From assembly GCA_049317525.1 (NCBI GenBank), contig JBMOIC010000045.1, forward strand, positions 1-8,773: a stretch of 8,773 nt of DNA, given 5' to 3'. This document shows, piece after piece, positions 7,278-8,773 of the stretch (position 1 is its first letter; every line of letters begins with the position of its first letter). Below the pieces are notes generated by a model. It did not search any database and had not been told where the DNA came from. It worked only from the letters and a program-made list of their open reading frames with translations. The position numbers were made by a program, and so were the translations under genes. Source of the stretch: UBA961 sp049317525. Lineage in GTDB: Bacteria; Bacteroidota; Ignavibacteria; Kapaibacteriales; UBA961.

Positions 7278-8441
7278 TTATACGCTTTTTTGTAGCATTG
7301 TATACGACCTACCTTTCCAGGTAGTTCCTTTTTTACGCATAAACCAAATCGCAGAATTTATTGATAATACAATAAATGAAGCTGCAGTTAATGGTTGTAA
7401 AAACATATGATACCAAGGATTACCAAAAAAACGAGCAATACTTAATCGTAATAATAGTATACAACAAATCTGAAAGATAATCACTGATATCATGATTGTA
7501 TTTGCAGTTGAAATATAATAGGGCAATAAGAAAAAAGGGAGAATATATGTAAAGAATAAATGAGTGATAAATACCAATAGCATTCCGGTATCAAAACGAA
7601 GAGTAGCAAAAGCATTTTTAGAAAAACCTTCAAATACTTCTTTGCGATTTTTATACATTCTGCAAGAAATCAGATTTCCAGCTGAAATCATTCCCAGTTT
7701 TCCATTATGTTTTTTAGTTATTATTCCTAAATCTATGTCTTCTGCAATACTATTATATACAGCTTGATGTCCACCAATTGCATGATAAAAAGAAGTTTTA
7801 AATAATAGGGCTTGTCCATTTGCCGCAGTAAAAATCGAATGTTTTGTCTTATATAATAAATCATTTGGCATATAAGACATATACAATAAGTGAATAAATG
7901 GAACAGTAACTTGTTCCCAAAAATGAACAACCGACTGTTTAGGAATAATACTTAAAACATCATATGATTGTTCAATAGCATGCTGAATTGTTGCATCTAA
8001 GCTTTTAGGATGATGTTTAGTATCTGCATCAGTAAATAATAAAAAATCACCTTTTGCCTTTTGTGCTAATTGATAGCATGCATAAGGTTTGCCAACCCAA
8101 TTATGTGGTAAAGGAGTACCTTTTATGATTGTAAGTTTATGAGGATATATAGTTTGTAAGTCATGTAAAATCTGTCCAGTTGCATCTGTAGAATTATCAT
8201 CTAATACTATGATTTCAATATGAGGATATTCTATTTGGCATAAAGACTCTATACATTCTTTAATACAACTTTCTTCATTTCTGGCAGGTACCAAAATGCT
8301 AATTAAAGGTTTTAGATAAGTAGGAAGTGGAGATGTACTTAATACTTTGAATTTGAAGTGATTTCGAACAGTATTAAACAGTAAAGCAATAAGAGAAATT
8401 GTAATAATGATATGATAGATAATTTCTATACTTTGATACAT
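7278..8441 (-). CDS. Membrane-anchored family 2 glycosyltransferase
   Basis: The 387-residue protein has an N-terminal membrane helix (about 6-24), a cytoplasmic GT-A domain (about 46-280) and C-terminal membrane helices (about 285-308, 315-335 and 345-366). GT2 motifs are clear: LVPARNEE (50-57), DDNSTDAT (81-88), the metal-binding DAD at 138-140, and the acidic AEDIDLG (233-239). The segment SCRMYKNRKEVFEGFSKN (259-276) and the C-terminal TWKGRSY (374-380) resemble enzymes annotated as hydroxychlorobactene or diaponeurosporenoate glucosyltransferases. Automatic labels therefore often read carotenoid glycosyltransferase, but no carotenoid gene is in view. The acceptor could equally be a glycolipid or other polyprenol-type lipid. 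Its stop is 4 bp from the convergent phosphoesterase stop. GT2 membership is firm; the substrate is unknown. Confidence 0.9.
   Translation of the reverse strand: MYQSIEIIYHIIITISLIALLFNTVRNHFKFKVLSTSPLPTYLKPLISILVPARNEESCIKECIESLCQIEYPHIEIIVLDDNSTDATGQILHDLQTIYPHKLTIIKGTPLPHNWVGKPYACYQLAQKAKGDFLLFTDADTKHHPKSLDATIQHAIEQSYDVLSIIPKQSVVHFWEQVTVPFIHLLYMSYMPNDLLYKTKHSIFTAANGQALLFKTSFYHAIGGHQAVYNSIAEDIDLGIITKKHNGKLGMISAGNLISCRMYKNRKEVFEGFSKNAFATLRFDTGMLLVFITHLFFTYILPFFLLPYYISTANTIMISVIIFQICCILLLRLSIARFFGNPWYHMFLQPLTAASFIVLSINSAIWFMRKKGTTWKGRSYTMLQKSV
7309..7334 (+). terminator. Possible intrinsic terminator of the phosphoesterase gene, inside the glycosyltransferase 3' end
   Basis: CTACCT-TTCC-AGGTAG forms a perfect 6-bp stem with a 4-nt loop, followed by TTCCTTTTTT, starting 36 bp after the phosphoesterase stop. 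It fits a terminator for plus-strand transcripts. It also overlaps the codons of the WKGR motif of the convergent glycosyltransferase, so protein constraint could have produced part of it. Confidence 0.4.
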
Positions 8442-8531
8442 ATTCCACTCATAAATTAGGATAAAAAAACCCTTGCAAATAAAGGTATATGAAGTATTAA
8501 TTCTACATTAACATCACATGATATGATAGTA

Positions 8532-8545
8532 TTATGAATTCATAA
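8532..8545. promoter_or_regulatory. Perfect 14-bp palindrome in a divergent intergenic region
   Basis: TTATGAATTCATAA reads the same on both strands. It is placed between the minus-strand glycosyltransferase (91 bp from its start) and the plus-strand lipoprotein (98 bp from its start), nearly central. This fits a dimeric regulator site serving both genes, although no cognate regulator is visible and AT-rich palindromes can arise by chance. The rest of 8442-8643 shows no gene. Confidence 0.35.
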
Positions 8546-8604
8546 ACTGATAAGGTTTTAAAGTATAAATATTTTCATTTCTTCAAAGTATCATAACACT
8601 TAAC

Positions 8605-8612
8605 TATTTTTG
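8605..8612 (+). promoter_or_regulatory. Possible Bacteroidota-type -7 promoter element for the lipoprotein gene
   Basis: TATTTTTG matches the Bacteroidota -7 consensus TAnnTTTG and lies 31 bp before the lipoprotein ATG, giving a plausible short leader. No TTTG or TTG -33 box is seen at the expected distance upstream, and such an octamer is common in AT-rich DNA, so support is partial. Confidence 0.25.
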
Positions 8613-8643
8613 TTCATTGACTATTATTTACTAGAAATAAATT

Positions 8644-8773
8644 ATGAAAAACCGTTATGTAGTGCTTATTAGTATCATTAGCATATCCCTTTTATTTTTT
8701 CAGGGATGTTCTACTGTTCAGGGAATTATGTCTTTACAACAATTAACATATTCAATTGAATCAATAGAATCTG
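8644..8773 (+). CDS. N-terminal part of a lipoprotein (truncated by window end)
   Basis: An open frame starts at ATG 8644 and runs without a stop to the window edge, giving 43 residues. It begins MKNRYVVLISIISISLLFFQ and then GC, a positively charged start, a long hydrophobic core and a lipobox-like FFQGC with Cys22. This predicts export and lipidation, although Gln at -2 and Phe at -3 are not the preferred lipobox residues. After the cysteine comes STVQGIMSLQQLTYSIESIE. That short mature segment loosely recalls small Bacteroidota LEA-type-2 lipoproteins, where an LxxxxYSIxSI-like strand follows the anchor, but 21 residues are far too few to assign a family. The start is preceded by AT-rich sequence without a Shine-Dalgarno. 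Confidence 0.6.
   Translation, partial: MKNRYVVLISIISISLLFFQGCSTVQGIMSLQQLTYSIESIES

Noticed and set aside
8463..8485. Minus-strand CCTT-loop-AAGG followed by seven T's, upstream of the glycosyltransferase
   Set aside because: The stem is only 4 bp and no minus-strand gene lies upstream that would need termination; a leader attenuator cannot be excluded but is unsupported.
1..8773. CRISPR arrays, tRNA or rRNA genes, insertion sequences, phage or toxin-antitoxin genes
   Set aside because: No regularly spaced repeats, cloverleaf-like segments, transposase or integrase motifs, or terminal inverted repeats were recognised on either strand.

Overview
The window reads as a low-GC (roughly one third G+C, estimated by eye) Gram-negative chromosome segment, most likely from a Bacteroidota member. 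Three things point there: the style of the CzcA and TolC proteins, a small secreted protein ending in SIWQPPK that I remember only from Bacteroidota metal-efflux loci, and weak or absent ribosome binding sites at most genes. The assignment rests on recognition, not on a database search. Coding density is high and no gene-free stretch exceeds about 300 bases.

Left and centre (about 130-6420, all minus strand): a five-gene cluster that looks like one operon, read right to left. Its order is an 81-residue two-helix membrane protein, a 128-residue His/Asp-rich secreted protein, a heavy-metal RND pump (CzcA type), a separate TolC-type outer-membrane channel and a lipoprotein periplasmic adaptor. 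The last three genes overlap by 4 bp at each junction (ATGA) and together encode a complete inner membrane-periplasm-outer membrane exporter. The pump's TM4 motif (D401, D407, E414) is the divalent-cation type (Zn/Co/Cd/Ni) rather than the Cu/Ag type. A weak hairpin plus U-run follows the adaptor gene.

Middle-right (6420-8441): a divergent intergenic region with an imperfect inverted repeat separates the metal operon from a plus-strand LpxH-like calcineurin-fold phosphoesterase. That gene is convergent, with only 4 bp between stop codons, to a minus-strand membrane GT2 glycosyltransferase. Both are probably envelope-related (lipid A precursor chemistry; sugar transfer to a lipid or carotenoid-like acceptor).

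Right edge (8442-8773): a 202-bp intergenic region holds a perfect 14-bp palindrome, followed by the first 43 codons of a plus-strand lipoprotein cut off by the window end.

No tRNA, rRNA, CRISPR array, insertion sequence or phage gene was seen. The most unusual content is the pair of small proteins leading the metal operon. They are candidate accessory factors of the exporter and have no function I can name.
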